DNA of 64,000 nucleotides from positions 60,256,801-60,320,800 of the forward strand of contig CM067109.1 of NCBI GenBank assembly GCA_034008185.1, in the 5' to 3' direction. A program made the translations under genes and the position numbers. The notes below the pieces were generated by a model. The model did not search any database, was not told where the DNA came from, and worked only from the letters and a program-made list of their open reading frames with translations. Positions within the stretch are counted from its first letter, which is position 1, and each line of letters begins with the position of its first letter. This document shows positions 24,201 through 36,770 of the stretch, piece after piece. Source of the stretch: Gorsachius magnificus (lineage: Eukaryota; Chordata; Aves; Pelecaniformes; Ardeidae).

Positions 24201-24323
24201 ACTTGAAGAGACAGTGCACCTATTGAAAGTATCTGTGTGAGGATATCAGTCCATAAAGTTTAAGATTTTTAATTTCATCAGCAAGTTCATCATTTATAAT
24301 CTTAGAGTATACAACTGTGTGAA
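21240..24323. other. Intergenic, no gene seen
   Basis: AT-rich unique sequence. The word AGTATTTTCAAT recurs at about 23414 and 23442, with a partial third copy (AGTATTTTTATG) at about 23462. No domain-bearing frame, RNA gene or clear transposon end is seen. Confidence 0.55.
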
Positions 24324-26311
24324 TACAGAATCACAGAATGGCAAGGGTTGGAAGGGACCTCGGGAGATCATCTAATCCAACCCCCTGCTCAAGCAGGTTC
24401 TCCTCGAGCATGTTACACAGGACTTCGTCCAAGCGGGCTTTGAATATCTCCAGAGAAGGAGACTCCACAACCCCCCTGGGCAGCCTGTTCCAGTGCTCTG
24501 TCATCCTCAAAGTAAAGAAGTTTTTCCTCATATTCAACTGAAACCTCTTATGTTTCAGTTTGTGCCCATTGCCCCTTGTCCGGTTGCTGAGCACCACTGC
24601 AAAGAGTCTGGCTCCGTCCTCATGACATCCACCCTTAAGATATTTGTATGTATTGATGAGGTCCCCTCTCAGTCTTCTCTTCTTCAGGCTGAACAAGCCT
24701 AACCCTCTTCAGCCTTTCCTCATAGGGGAAATGCTCCAGTCCCTTTATCACCCTAGTTGCTCTCCTCTGGACTCTTTCTAGGAGTTCCTCATCTTTCTTC
24801 AACTGGGGAGCCCAGAACTGGACACAGTACTCTAGGTGGGATCTCACCAGGGCAGAGTAGAGGGGGAGGAGAACCTCCCTCGACCTGCTGGCCACACTCC
24901 TCTTAATGCACCCCAGGATGCCATTGGCCTTCTTGGCAACGAGGGCACACTGCTGGCTCATGGTCAGCTTGTCATCCACCAGAGCTCCCAGGTCCCTCTC
25001 GGCAGAGCTGCTTCCCAGCAGGTCAGCCCCCAGCCTGTACTGGTGCATGGGGTTTGACCTCCCCAGGTGCAGCACTCGACACTTGCCCTTGTTGAATTTC
25101 ATCAGGTTCCTCTCTGCCCAGCTCTCCAGCCTGTCCAGGTCCCGCTGAATGGCAGTGCAGCCTTCCAGCATATCAGCCACTCCTCCCAGTTTTGTGTCAT
25201 CAGCGAACTTGCTGATGGTACACTCTGTCCCCTCGTCCAGGTCATTGGTGAATAAGTTGAACAAGACTGGACCGAGCACTGAGCCCTGGGGAACTCCACT
25301 AGCTACCGGCCTCCAATTGGACTCTGCCCCGCCGACCAGAACCCTCTGAGCCCTGTCATTCAGCCAGTTCTCAACTCATCCAACCCACACTTCTTGAGCT
25401 TCCCTACGAGGATGTTATGGGAGACAGTATCAAAAGCCTTGCTGAAGTCAAGGTAGACAACATTCACCGCTCTCCCCTCACCTACCCAGCCAGCCATGCC
25501 ATCATAGAAAGCTGTCAGATTGGTCAGGCATGATTTCCCCTTGGTGAATCTGTGCTGGGTACTCCTGATGCTCTTCTTTTCCTCTGCTTGCTTGGAGAGG
25601 ACACCCAGAATGAGTTGTTCCATCACATTTCCACGGACGGAGGTGCGACTAACTGGCCTGTAGTTCCCTGGGTCCTCCTTCTTGCCCTTTTTGAAGACTG
25701 GAGTGACATTGGCTATCTTCCAGTCATCAGGCACCTCTCCTGTTCTCCATGACCTTTCATAGATGATGGAAAGTGGCTCAGCAATGTCGTCTGCCAGTTC
25801 CTTCAGCACTTGTGGGTGCATTCCATCGGGGCCCATGGACTTGTGGGTGTCCAGCTTCCTTAAAAGATCCCTAACCTGATCCACCTCGACTGAGGGAAGG
25901 TCATCCTTTCTCCAAGCTTGCTCGCTTACCTGCAAGGACTGGGCAGCCTGAGGGCCAGCCTTGACAGTGAAGACTGAAGAAAAGAAGGCATTCAGCAGCT
26001 CCGCCTTCTCTGTATCTTCTGTCACCAGGGCACCCATTTTGTTCAGCAGCGGTCCCACATTACCCCTAATCTTACGTTTACTGCTGATGTACTTGAAGAA
26101 GCCCTTCTTGTTATCCTTGATACCCTTTGCCAAACTTAGGTCCAGGTGAACCTTGGCCTTTCTAGTTGCTTCCCTACATGCTCTGGCAGCATTCCTGTAT
26201 GCCTCCCAAGTGGCCTGACCCTCTTTCCACATTCCATAGACCTTACTCTTTTCTTTGAGTTTCATTAGAAGTTCCTTGTTCATCCATGCAGGCCTCTTGC
26301 CTCGTTTACTT
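24324..26311 (-). mobile_element. CR1 LINE, 5'-truncated, about 2.0 kb (copy B)
   Basis: This CR1 retrotransposon is read on the - strand. Its 3' end is at 24324-24339, where two octamers appear in reverse complement (TACAGAAT, CACAGAAT). It extends leftward through the C-terminal region, the FADD box and the RT core, and stops near 26311 between the endonuclease and RT parts of ORF2. The endonuclease domain and ORF1 are therefore missing. The last 830 bp nearly match copy A at 9833-10667 in opposite orientation. The ORF2 frame is broken at least twice (near 25370 and near 24690), so it is dead but relatively young. Confidence 0.95.
24331..26283 (-). pseudogene. CR1 ORF2 reverse transcriptase remnant, frame broken
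   Basis: Three frames carry successive parts of the CR1 polyprotein. The frame at 25360-26283 (307 codons) holds the pre-RT linker and the RT fingers, with GPDGMHPQVLKEL, NYRPVS and YLDFSKAFDTVSH (about residue 277). It stops at 25360 after CGLDE, where family members continue into the QGSVLGP segment. The frame at 24635-25279 resumes with LGPVLFNLF, the catalytic FADD box (FADDTKLGG, about residue 25) and [19 protein letters not shown]. The frame at 24331-24696 holds the C-terminal tail. In the intact family the protein nicks target DNA and copies element RNA at the nick. This copy lacks the endonuclease and cannot act. Confidence 0.88.
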
Positions 26312-29300
26312 GAAGATAAAGAAGCAGCATTATTGCAATCACATTATTGCTAATTATAATAATTTCCCCTCTCTCTCTGAGAAGTTATCTTGCATTCCCA
26401 CTTTATCAGAAAGCACAGTTAATTAATTCTTTTCTGGCTATAGTGCATGTAAGGTTTTCCTTGAAGACTGCTTGTGTCACTTGTAACTACTCAGAGATTT
26501 TGGTATGGTAAATAATGTAGACATTTATTTTTCACTGGTTTTGAAAAGTCATAAGAACCTGCAAAGTTATGCTATTCACCAGGTCATTATAGAAAAGATT
26601 TCCTACTAGTCAGAAATATTGATTTACTCCATTAGACTGAATCATTCAACTACTATGGTTAGTGTGATAATGGAAGGTATAGTTACTGAATAACAAACAT
26701 TTTGATGTTTTGGTGCCCAGCTATGATCATTTTGTAAAACACAATTTGCAGGCTACATAGCTAACATATTCCAGTTGCTGCCTGACTGTAACTTTAATGT
26801 AATAGTACATTATTTTGAGTCCTAAGTTGCTTAGCAGAATGATTGTTTCTTGATTTATCTTAATGAGTGAAAATGGATCTGTAACTTGTTAAGGTAATTT
26901 TGTTGCTAAACTTCCGTATTATCCAATTCATGTCACAGCTCTCATGGAATTCTTGGCAAATATTCTTTCAGGTTTTTTCCCTTTCAATGCATATGACTTT
27001 GTGAATGGTAGGAAAACCCAGACTCACCTTCTTCCTGTTGTCTGTGATTCTCATGTGGGAATAAGTTTGCTTTCTTAATCATGGAGCCAGAAGAGCACAT
27101 GATCATTGGACATGCATATGCATGTGGAGGAAATACAAAAGGGCCAAAGCAGTAATCACCTTTATAATCAGTAGTTGAAGATGCATTCTGTGGTGAACAT
27201 TGCCACTGAAAGTATTTCCTAAATGTCATTTCCCTTTCTTGATTCCTTTCTGTATGCTACGTAAAGCAATGCAGTTTCACTGGTTAGGAGTTAAAAAAAA
27301 AAAAACAACCCAACTTTTCTGCTCTTCTAAGTTAGCAAATACAGTCTTTTTTTCTTTTCAGTCTCACAGAAAGAAACTAGCTTCTGTAAAAGCAAGAGTT
27401 GACAGACAGCTGATGTTGCACAACTACTACTAAAGTGAAAGGTCTCATCCAACAACTCTGTTTTCAACAAAAATGTTACAATATGTCCTGTTTGTCAGAG
27501 GTACGGGCCAAGCCAACACCAAATATGTTTACATTGAATATAAGGAAAAATTTGGCCCCTTTACAGAAACTGAGTTTTGTTGACTGGAAATTGCATTGTT
27601 ATTCTGACATCTCAGAGACTGCTTTGCTAGAAAACACATCACAGACTGCTGAATGATTGTTTATCAAAGTCTTTCTTGACAGATACTGTACAACTGATGA
27701 CGTCTGACAGTGCATTGTTGTAAAATACTCATCAGTTTAGGGAATTGCCACAGAAGGTAGATTTTGTAATTGACAGACCCTGCTGAAACTAATTCAACAG
27801 GTTGGTGTAAACTGACGTAAAAATAATAAAGCAACCACCTAAAAAGGCATTGATGTCAGCTCTATCTGACAAGGCTGTCCCAAGACGCGCCATGAAAGAC
27901 CAGCTGTGGAACACTGTCCAGCAGCACAGCTGCAGTTTCCATGGGGAATTTCCTCCTTTGTTCTCATTTGATTCTTTGCATGTGCCATAGAGTATGTGGT
28001 ACTGCTGTGAAAGGGGAAACACCCTGGTCATTATCCCTCTCCTTGCAGTCCCACTAGCACATTTGTGGCTATTACTTCCCCTCTGCGACTCATGGCACAT
28101 GTGCTCTGCTTATTTATGAGGAATATATGTTTGCTGGAGAGCAGAGAGAGACTGTTTGGCACTGAAGCGTGTTGCTTTATTAAGAGAAAGCATTAATTTC
28201 TGTTCCAAATAAAGTTTCAGAAAATGAACTTTAAAGATGAGTAAAGCATGTGTACATGAAGAAGTGTAACATGTCTGTGTACTGAATTTTGGTTTTTAAA
28301 ATATATTAATCAGCAGTTTAACAAAACTACTGACAGAATGTGAAAACAAATCCAGTAAATAGTTACACTTCCAGTTTCTGTTGCCAGAAAAGTCCTTTGT
28401 TTTGAAAGTAACATCACAAGCAGCCAACCTCTCCCTCTCACTCCCCCAAAATAAAACATCAAGCTGGGATACAACTGAGTTACAACTAGGTTGGCAGGAT
28501 TTCAGACACCACACAAAACCTCAGCAATTCACATAATTCCCATGACTGATTCATCCAATTTGAACTCTTGGACTAACTAGGCCACAGATTAAATAAAACA
28601 TATCTCCTGGGCCCTCTAGGAGGTGGTAGAAATCACTCACAGAGGGAAAAATTTTGCCAAAGTAGATTTGGTTTTTATGTTTTGCAAGCAAGCCCACACA
28701 AGCCACTTCAGTGGAGCTGGATTCATCTGAAAGCCCCTAAAACTCAAATTCTTTGTTTACTGTATAAACTCCTACACTAACCCAAGTGACTTTCAACCCT
28801 GCATGTGTCCAACACAAGCTTACTTCCCACACCTAGAATTCCTCCCCAAAATGTCCCTTTAATAAGGTACAGCCTTTGCTAAACAACGTTTCTGCCAGTA
28901 CCAAACCTTCTTGCATTGGTGCATCTGTACATTGTACATTAGTAAACACAACAAACAGTATGTACGCAAAGGACAAGGTTTGGAGAAATAAATTTCCTAC
29001 AAACCATGAAGCATCAATGCTCATGCTAGCATAAGCCACACACATCTCTTATACATGTGTTGGGCAGCTACAGGTAATTACAGAACCATCGCTTTATGCC
29101 TGAATGACAGTGTTGAGCTTCTTGACCCTACAAGTTCTTGCTGTACATGAGTGAGTGAGGATGTCCCCTTAGAGGACAAAAGGAAGGAATTTGTCCAAAA
29201 AAGTAGATTTTCAGTTTGCCCTTCTTTTCCCAGGAGGGATTTCCAGTCTTTCACATGAGCTTAGATAAACAAAATCTCACCATGTAGCCAGCTTTTTCCT

Positions 29301-32300
29301 CAAATCATGCAAAGCTGCCACTTAACATGCTGTTCTGTTTATTCATGCACTGTTCTTCTGAGGTCTGATAATAAACTAATTGCTGAAAAAAAATCATACT
29401 GTCATAGGCTGGCCTACTTAATATCTGCCCAGTAGATGTATAACAATCAGCAACACTGTTCTTAAATAGTTGTATATCACTATGTTCATTTCCAGGCCCA
29501 TTCTTCCTAAAGAAATGCTGAAACCATGCACATTATAACAGGTAAGAAAACTTCAAGAAAGAGGTACAGCTTTCACCTCAAAACATCCTGCAGTAGATCT
29601 GAATAAGTTCTTTCAGATTTTAGGTTGTTCTTTTCTTGCACTATGCCAGCAAGATGACTAGAACCATCTTCAGGCCAGCAAAGGTTTGGCAATCATTTGC
29701 TCTGCAAGTTCAGGGAGAGCAGACAAGTACAGATCCTCATTACCTGGGCCCTGCTGGAGGGGCCCCTGGGTGGGTGGAAAGTACCACAAGGCACCTTTGC
29801 CTCCCCGTTGCCCCACAGGCACAGTTTGCAGTTCTTTCTCCTTGTGCAAGCAAAGAGATGCTCCTAACCCTGATTATTTATGGCTCAAACTCTTTATACA
29901 GCCCATATTAAGAAAAGCTTCTGTTTCAAATTTGAACCAGAGCTTGCATGTGAAAAGTTGCCAGCAGGATCACCCTTCTCTTAGTTTGTAGAAAGCTTGC
30001 CCTTGTAGCATCAGCTGCAATATCACCACTGTCAAAATGTCCATAAAGGCACTCTCTTTTCTTCCATTGTAGTGTGGTCCTGGCTTGATAGCCAGTGATA
30101 GCATTGAGTAGTCCCACTTTCATTTACTCAGAGTTTTTACAAGTTTAGCTAAAATGATGGACCTAAGGTTGTTATAGTCCAATACCAAGCTTAAAACTGT
30201 TCACTCACCTGAAGAAACCTTGCATGGTCAAAGTCAATCATACCTGTTGATGACTGATGTCATACCTGTTTCTTACGAATTGGACTTCCACTTGCAGAAA
30301 TGATCATGGGTGTATGTGATAAAGACTTCATAAACTGCAAGAATGTACTTAGTTTTTTTTGTCTTGCTAGTGCTAAAAAATAAAAATCTTGAGTACCATG
30401 TTTAAAAGAGAACCAATCTGTCATTTATACCATACTTACAGTATGGTTTAATTTTAACTGTGTGGGTACATGTTAAATCTTCTCTGACCTGGGATATGGT
30501 GCATATCATTTACTATCTAATACAAAGAAATCATAAAAGGGTGTCTCTTTTCCAGCAATTACAGAAATCAGTGACGATCTTCACTCATTTTTGGCATTAA
30601 AATAGAGCTAAATGGAATATAACTTGTCACACACTAAGTATTTTAAAATATTGTTTATATTTATATGTAATGTCACGTCTCTTAAACACAGATAAAGAGA
30701 TAAGGCAAGCTGTAACAGTCAATATGAGAGTCCAAATCTGTCTGAAAGCAATGGAAAAATGAGTTTGAGCAGCACCTTCCCAGCTCTTTTGGCATCAAAT
30801 ACTGATCACTGGAGATTGCATTCAAGGTGGCACTGGCCATTTCGTATTTGGAGGGAGACTTCCAGATTCTGCAGGAACTGATGCTGGTGGTCCAGGTGGA
30901 GACAGCTGCAAAAGTCAGCATCTTTTACATCTGACATAGAGCAGAGGTTCTTAGCATTAAGGATCACATATCTGGAAAAAACCCAGATCAAGTAATTGCA
31001 TCTGTCTTCTTAAATTGTTCTTAATGTAATGAACATGTTACAGTGACCTTTACAATGTCTAATGGGCAATGCATTTGAGCTTTTTGAATATTTAAGCCAC
31101 CTTCCAAATTATGTCTCATTTGTTTATTCCTATCATAGCCTGTGCATTAAACTTCATAATAATCAATATGGATTTAAAAAAACCAACATCCTCATATGGT
31201 TAATTCCATATCCCATTATTGTGTTTTCTTTTAAATCTCAACTGTAGAAATAATTCTTTGTTGCTTCTCTTGAATTGCTGTGTTGGTCTGTTTTCTTTGA
31301 TTCTTAAAAAAGCTACTGCAGTATACCAAAAAAGGTCGTTGGACTTCATCTGTGATCAGAATTATCCTACAGAATACCAGTTTGTGAGCTTGGGAAATTT
31401 GGTGAGGTTTTGGGATGGATTTCTTTAAAAAGCTCTTAATGAATGCAGGAAGATTAGAGGTACTTGAATTAGTTTGTGACAGAGTGTCTTCCATTTAAAA
31501 AAACTGTATCTGTCCTCCGAAAGCTTCTCAAAACATCCATTCATTTCAGTTCCAGCTTTCCTTTTATGTTCTGATTCCAGATTCCCTTATTAGTTTGAAA
31601 GGTCTGGGTTTTTTTCAGTTGATGGAACTAAATTTGTGGTGCTGCGTTAAACCACTCTTTTGATCTTACCCTAAAATTCAATATAGCATGACTCAGTGCT
31701 GTGACCACTACTAAATACAAAGCCCAATATGTCAGCTATTCTTTGACAGATTTTTATTTCTGTGGCAACCACTGAAAATTTTGAAACTCTGCTGATAGAT
31801 CGGATCTCTGGTCTATTGACCTGGATATGTTTCAGTCCATGGCATAAGCACTTCCAGTGCATGTGTGCAGGACTCTTTAACTGAACAATGCTAATTGCTA
31901 CTGTGCACACAAGGACCTAGCTATGTAAAAGGGAAATGATTTTGTGACCTTCCTTTCCTGGAAATGGCATTGACTTCAGTCCTAAATTTTTTTTGTCATT
32001 TTTTCTTTCATTCTGCCTTCTCTGCACACCAGCTCTGTGCATAGTTAGTTAATCCACAGATTGTAATGCTTATTTCATAAATTCTTGCCATTTCACATCT
32101 CGCTATCTGAGGACAATTTTTACCTTATATTTATTTCCCTGAAATATTCCATGAGGGTGGAGGAGATTACATGAAAACTAGATCACTGCAGAAATGAAGA
32201 CAAATAGCTTGTGCTTCATAAAGTGCAAGGAATATGAGAAGGCTGAACATAAGGATAGAGAAAAGGAAGAAAAAGGTAATTGCTGTGTGATGGTATAGCA

Positions 32301-35300
32301 ACAAAGATAATTTAATTTGTGAGAGGAGTACAGTCAGCAGCAGACATTTCCCCCCAGCTCTGCCTGGACAATGGCCCAGTCAGAATAAACTGTGTACGAA
32401 ATCCGAGTTATAGCTGGTATCACGTTTGACCTCTATCCCTGAGGCGCTCCCAAGTGTTCCAAGTCAAAGGGAGCAAAAGGTTTCAAGCTGAGGCTCCAAG
32501 CAATGTGATATGTGAAACAGCTGGGGAATTGGCAAGGGCATTGGGGCTCATCCACCAAACCAACAATTGTTCCTAAGTCTGCTGACTTGCCAGTTTGCAG
32601 GTGTTCTTATAAATGAGGCTGGTAGGCCACAGATTATAGCAAAATAAGCACTCATGTTGACTTCAGGGCAGCACACTGGGGTTACATTACAGCACTTAGA
32701 TACAGGGAGCTTCAGAGGAGCAAATTATCACATCTGAAAGAGAAATTCATCTGAAAGAGAAAGTCATAGTGCTCCGTCCTGCTGGTTTCTGGAAAGTGCA
32801 ATTACCCTGTAAGTACAAATAATCACCTGGATAGAATATACCCAGACTTTAAAGTGTATTTTAAGAATGATATCCCATACAGTATTTTTTTCTGTCATAC
32901 CACTAGATGTTAGGCTGTGGTCTTTCTACTCTAATATGGACCTCTCAAGCCTAGATAAAGAGAAGGAAGATTTGTACTTCCATTGAAGGAGACTGCCCTT
33001 GAAGAGACTGGCACACTGTGATGACAACATTTACCATTGCCATATGTCTAATTAGTATTTTAAACATTACATTAGAAAAATGTTATTTAGTGTTCTGCAA
33101 ACATGGCCAAAAAAGCTTTTGTCTTTTAAAGGTATACTCAATTATATTTTCCTGTCACTGTGTTTGCTAGCAGAAACTGGAATCAAAGGCTTTAGCCTTC
33201 TTAATAAAGGTGTTTACAGTGCTTATTGTAACTATGCAGAACACAGATAAAGCCCTCAGATTTCTCATCTTATATATATAAACCCCCCAAAAACTCTCAA
33301 AGCTTTTCAAATAAATAATTTGTTACAAAATGTAAATTTGCATTACATCTGATCATGACATACAGTAATGTTATCAAGACTTTCAAAAAGCATGTGTTAG
33401 CAAGTAGAATTTAACCCACTGCAAGTGAAATATCAGATGATCTTTGAGGCTTAATGGTAAGCCAATGCTTACAGTTGAAGGTAAAGCACATCTTTTGCAT
33501 CTTGTACAGCTGAAGTCTTAGGTCTGGTCAGATGTCGGTGTGACAGAAAATTGCAGTAGTTACACAGTGATACTGATCTACATGCCATTTTAGCTTACAG
33601 TTTTGACTCTGGTGAAGATTCTGTACCGTTGTGTGTATGTTCACCTTTTATTTCCCAGTATATGGAGTGGAGATAAGAAACATTCCTAATGTCAGGCACT
33701 TGTAAGATTTACTCGTCACTGAGAATTTAAAGTGGTTTCTGAATATTAAGTTTTAATAGCTTCTTTAATGCAGGCTGCTGGAGAATTGTTACTGTAGTTA
33801 AAAAGCCTGTTTAATTTTGCTCAATATATTCCTCAAGAATGTATTACTCAGGTAATAGAAACAGTTTCTGCCCATCAGGCACTCTGATTTGTATGCAATA
33901 TGTTTGCTTATAACTATAAACAAGTAAATGATGTAACATACTTTAATGATAAAGACTGTATCGGTGTTTTAATTTAACTCTGTGTTGTCATCTTTTTCAC
34001 CTTCTTTCACTTGTTACACATTGCAAAGTGTTGATATAATTTTGATATTTCAAATGTCACCTGTTCCTAGCTGCAATTAGCATTTAAAAGCTTAACATCA
34101 ATTTTCATTCAAATATGCCGCTTCTGTAGTCATGGTAACCGCCTCATCAGCTTTATCTTCCAGCTTTAGAAGGTGCTGCTGTGGTACTTAGAGACGCTGT
34201 CATTCAGGATTTTTTACTTGGCTCCCTCTTCCTTCCCTGTCCTGCACAAAAAGACACTTCTGTGCTTGCTTTCACCAAGTTGAAGGTTTACAACAGCAAG
34301 AGAAGAGCCAAAATGGAAAGACTGTAAAAAAAAATTAAGTTCTACGTCATGGAGCTTCCTGCAAATAGGAAGTGGTGAAGAAGAGTGGCTTATCATTTCA
34401 GGGGGCTCATCACACATATAAGCTATGGAAAACTACATATTCAGTGTATGTAAAAATTACAGCCTAGTCGTATATACGAATGCGTAGCTGCAGAATCCAA
34501 GTAGTTAGCAGATGTCTCTTCTCTCCTCACTTAAGAAGAGAAACATTGAACCAGATGTAAGCCAAAGGCTGTTTCTTTCAACTAATCTAATTATTCTGTA
34601 TTTAGCCAGGATATGCTCTGACATTTAATTTTGTGAGAAAAATATGGAATTTATTTTATTGTTAGTTATCTTCCTTAGAGTAATTTAACCATGCTTTTTT
34701 TGTTTCTGTCTTCATTATTATGCAGCATTGATGTGAGAACAGGTCAGCTGATTCAAAATGCTTAAGTTACTGATAGAGATACCCATTCATCAGCCACATC
34801 ACTCTGGTTACAGATTTTATTGTCCTTGGCTTGCAATACATGTTTATTGTTGGGAGAAAAATCATTACAAGTACAGAGAAATAGATGGATATTACAATGC
34901 AGATATGTGGAATTTTAGTTAGTAGATATTGTAACTATAGGGGATATTATAACATAATTATAGGGGATTTTCTACATATTCCCCCTGTGGTCATTCAGAA
35001 AACTCACCTCCTTCCTCTTTTATTTCAGAAACTGATAGAAGTTGGGGTACTACACACATATCCCATCCTGCCTCCGTCCATCTGTGAAGCTGTAAAAACA
35101 TATTTTAGGTATCTTTTTCAAGTGGCCTCTTCTCACAGACTGCAAGCCAACAATACAGCAGCCACAAGAAATCATATAAGCATGCTTACCTTTAATTCCT
35201 CTCACCAATGTATAGCAGGCACAGGTTGGGTATTTGAGATGTGTCTGCTTCATGTGTGTCATGCTTATGTGTATGCAGACAGTAAACCTACATTTTAACT

Positions 35301-36770
35301 AAGTCTTATCTATTTGGTGGCTCTAGAAGGGTGGTTAAAAGAATTGTCACCTGTGTCTCTGCATCATCCTGAGCCTGAACAATGCCAGTCTGCAAAATCA
35401 ACAGGCCCCCTCCATCAGCTGTCAGCCACTAATGAGAACCTCCCAGTGTGTGATGTGAAATAAATGTAAACCACCTGTGCAAACTCTGGCTTTGAAGGGC
35501 ACTTTGTATGTGTGCCAGCCACAGCTCTCGCTGGAAATTGTTGGAATTTTGGAAATATCTTCTGAAACTTCTGCATCTCTTGCATGTCCATGTGGTCTCT
35601 AAGATGCCTGTTGTGAGTTGGTGTATCTGGTTTTGCCATGTCATAACTCTTCAGAAGAACTTATGGGTTTCAAATCAATGCCAAGGCAATCCAAACAGCC
35701 CAGGTGCTGCCAAATGCCAGTGTGGAGGCACAAATAGACTATGCACCCCAGGCCTACCCAGACATTCCTTGTTTTTCATGTGCTACCCTAATAATAACTT
35801 TGAAGATATGTCTATGTTTTATCACACAATAAAAACCCTTACATTTTTGTGTTCTTCCTGAAGCACCAAGTAACAGTTATTTTCCATTTGCCACATGATT
35901 AAAATCAGAGTTTAAAATGAAGAAGACAGAAGTTGCAAAAATCGAACCTATTCTTCAGCCCAAAGAGACTGAGTTCACCCTTTACAGTGGACTTTTTCAG
36001 ACTGTGAAAAGGGCATCACCAAAAGCAGATCAGTGCTAGTGAGCTGTTTACAAAACTCTTCCCAGATCTCAACTGCTGTCCCATCCACCCTATCTGAATT
36101 CCCTGCTCTTGCCTGGCCTCTGGATTTTTCAAAGAGTATTTTTTTGGCAGCTGCTTTGACCCAGCGAGGGTCTTCCAGGGGCATTGGCCCACTGACACCA
36201 GATTACTTCAATTTATCCACAGATTGCCACATGGGTTTTCCTAACAGTGGCATAGAGTAGGAGTACAAGTGGTATTCAAACAAGCAGCACCTGTATACTT
36301 GAGTGGATCTACAGCACGTGGCACCAGGAATTAGCTATGATAGAGCTGTGTTGTAACGGTTCCATTTGAATCTTGAAGCAATTACTTGATGAAGCATGAT
36401 TTGTTGGGGAAATACCCATGTTGAAAGATGGAGACCAAAACAGAAAGGGACAGTTCTGGCTAGGAACTTTCCCTGTTTTCTAGGGTGTTCAGTGCATCTT
36501 CTTTGTTCTCTGTGACCACTCTGAGGTGCAGTTTGAAGAAATTTCTGTTCATGAGTGAATTAATGATGAATAATAACTTTACAGGGGACAGGCCGCCTTC
36601 CTGGAAATCAAAACCAAAATGCAGCTTCCTTTTCTTTCACTTCCCGATTTCGCTGCAGAAAATGTTCGGAATAAAGGGTATTTTGAGCAGAAGATCTCTC
36701 CTTTTCAAAACTACCCCACTCCTCCAGGCTTATTGTCTTTGCTGGATGCGCTGGGTTCTATGTCCCTTAA
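26312..36770. other. Intergenic 5' flank of SLC24A2, no gene seen
   Basis: Long AT-rich unique sequence. A two-copy direct repeat of ATCTGAAAGAGAAA lies at 32732-32765. The stretch around 34070-34160 has a dense, non-repetitive texture with ATTA cores that could be constrained noncoding DNA. Open frames up to 137 codons (34885-35298) show no recognised domain. An AATAAA near 35829 has no gene that would use it. Confidence 0.5.
32732..32765. repeat. 17-bp tandem direct duplication
   Basis: ATCTGAAAGAGAAATTC is followed immediately by ATCTGAAAGAGAAAGTC, with one difference. It is a small local duplication, probably by replication slippage. Confidence 0.8.

Noticed and set aside
24338..25349. 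Several + strand frames of 62-80 codons
   Set aside because: Antisense shadows of CR1 copy B; the real coding remnant is on the - strand.
34885..35298. 137-codon frame upstream of SLC24A2
   Set aside because: No domain, mixed composition, no supporting signals; likely chance.
35829..35834. AATAAA that could end an upstream transcript
   Set aside because: No gene body recognised before it; AATAAA occurs often by chance in AT-rich DNA.
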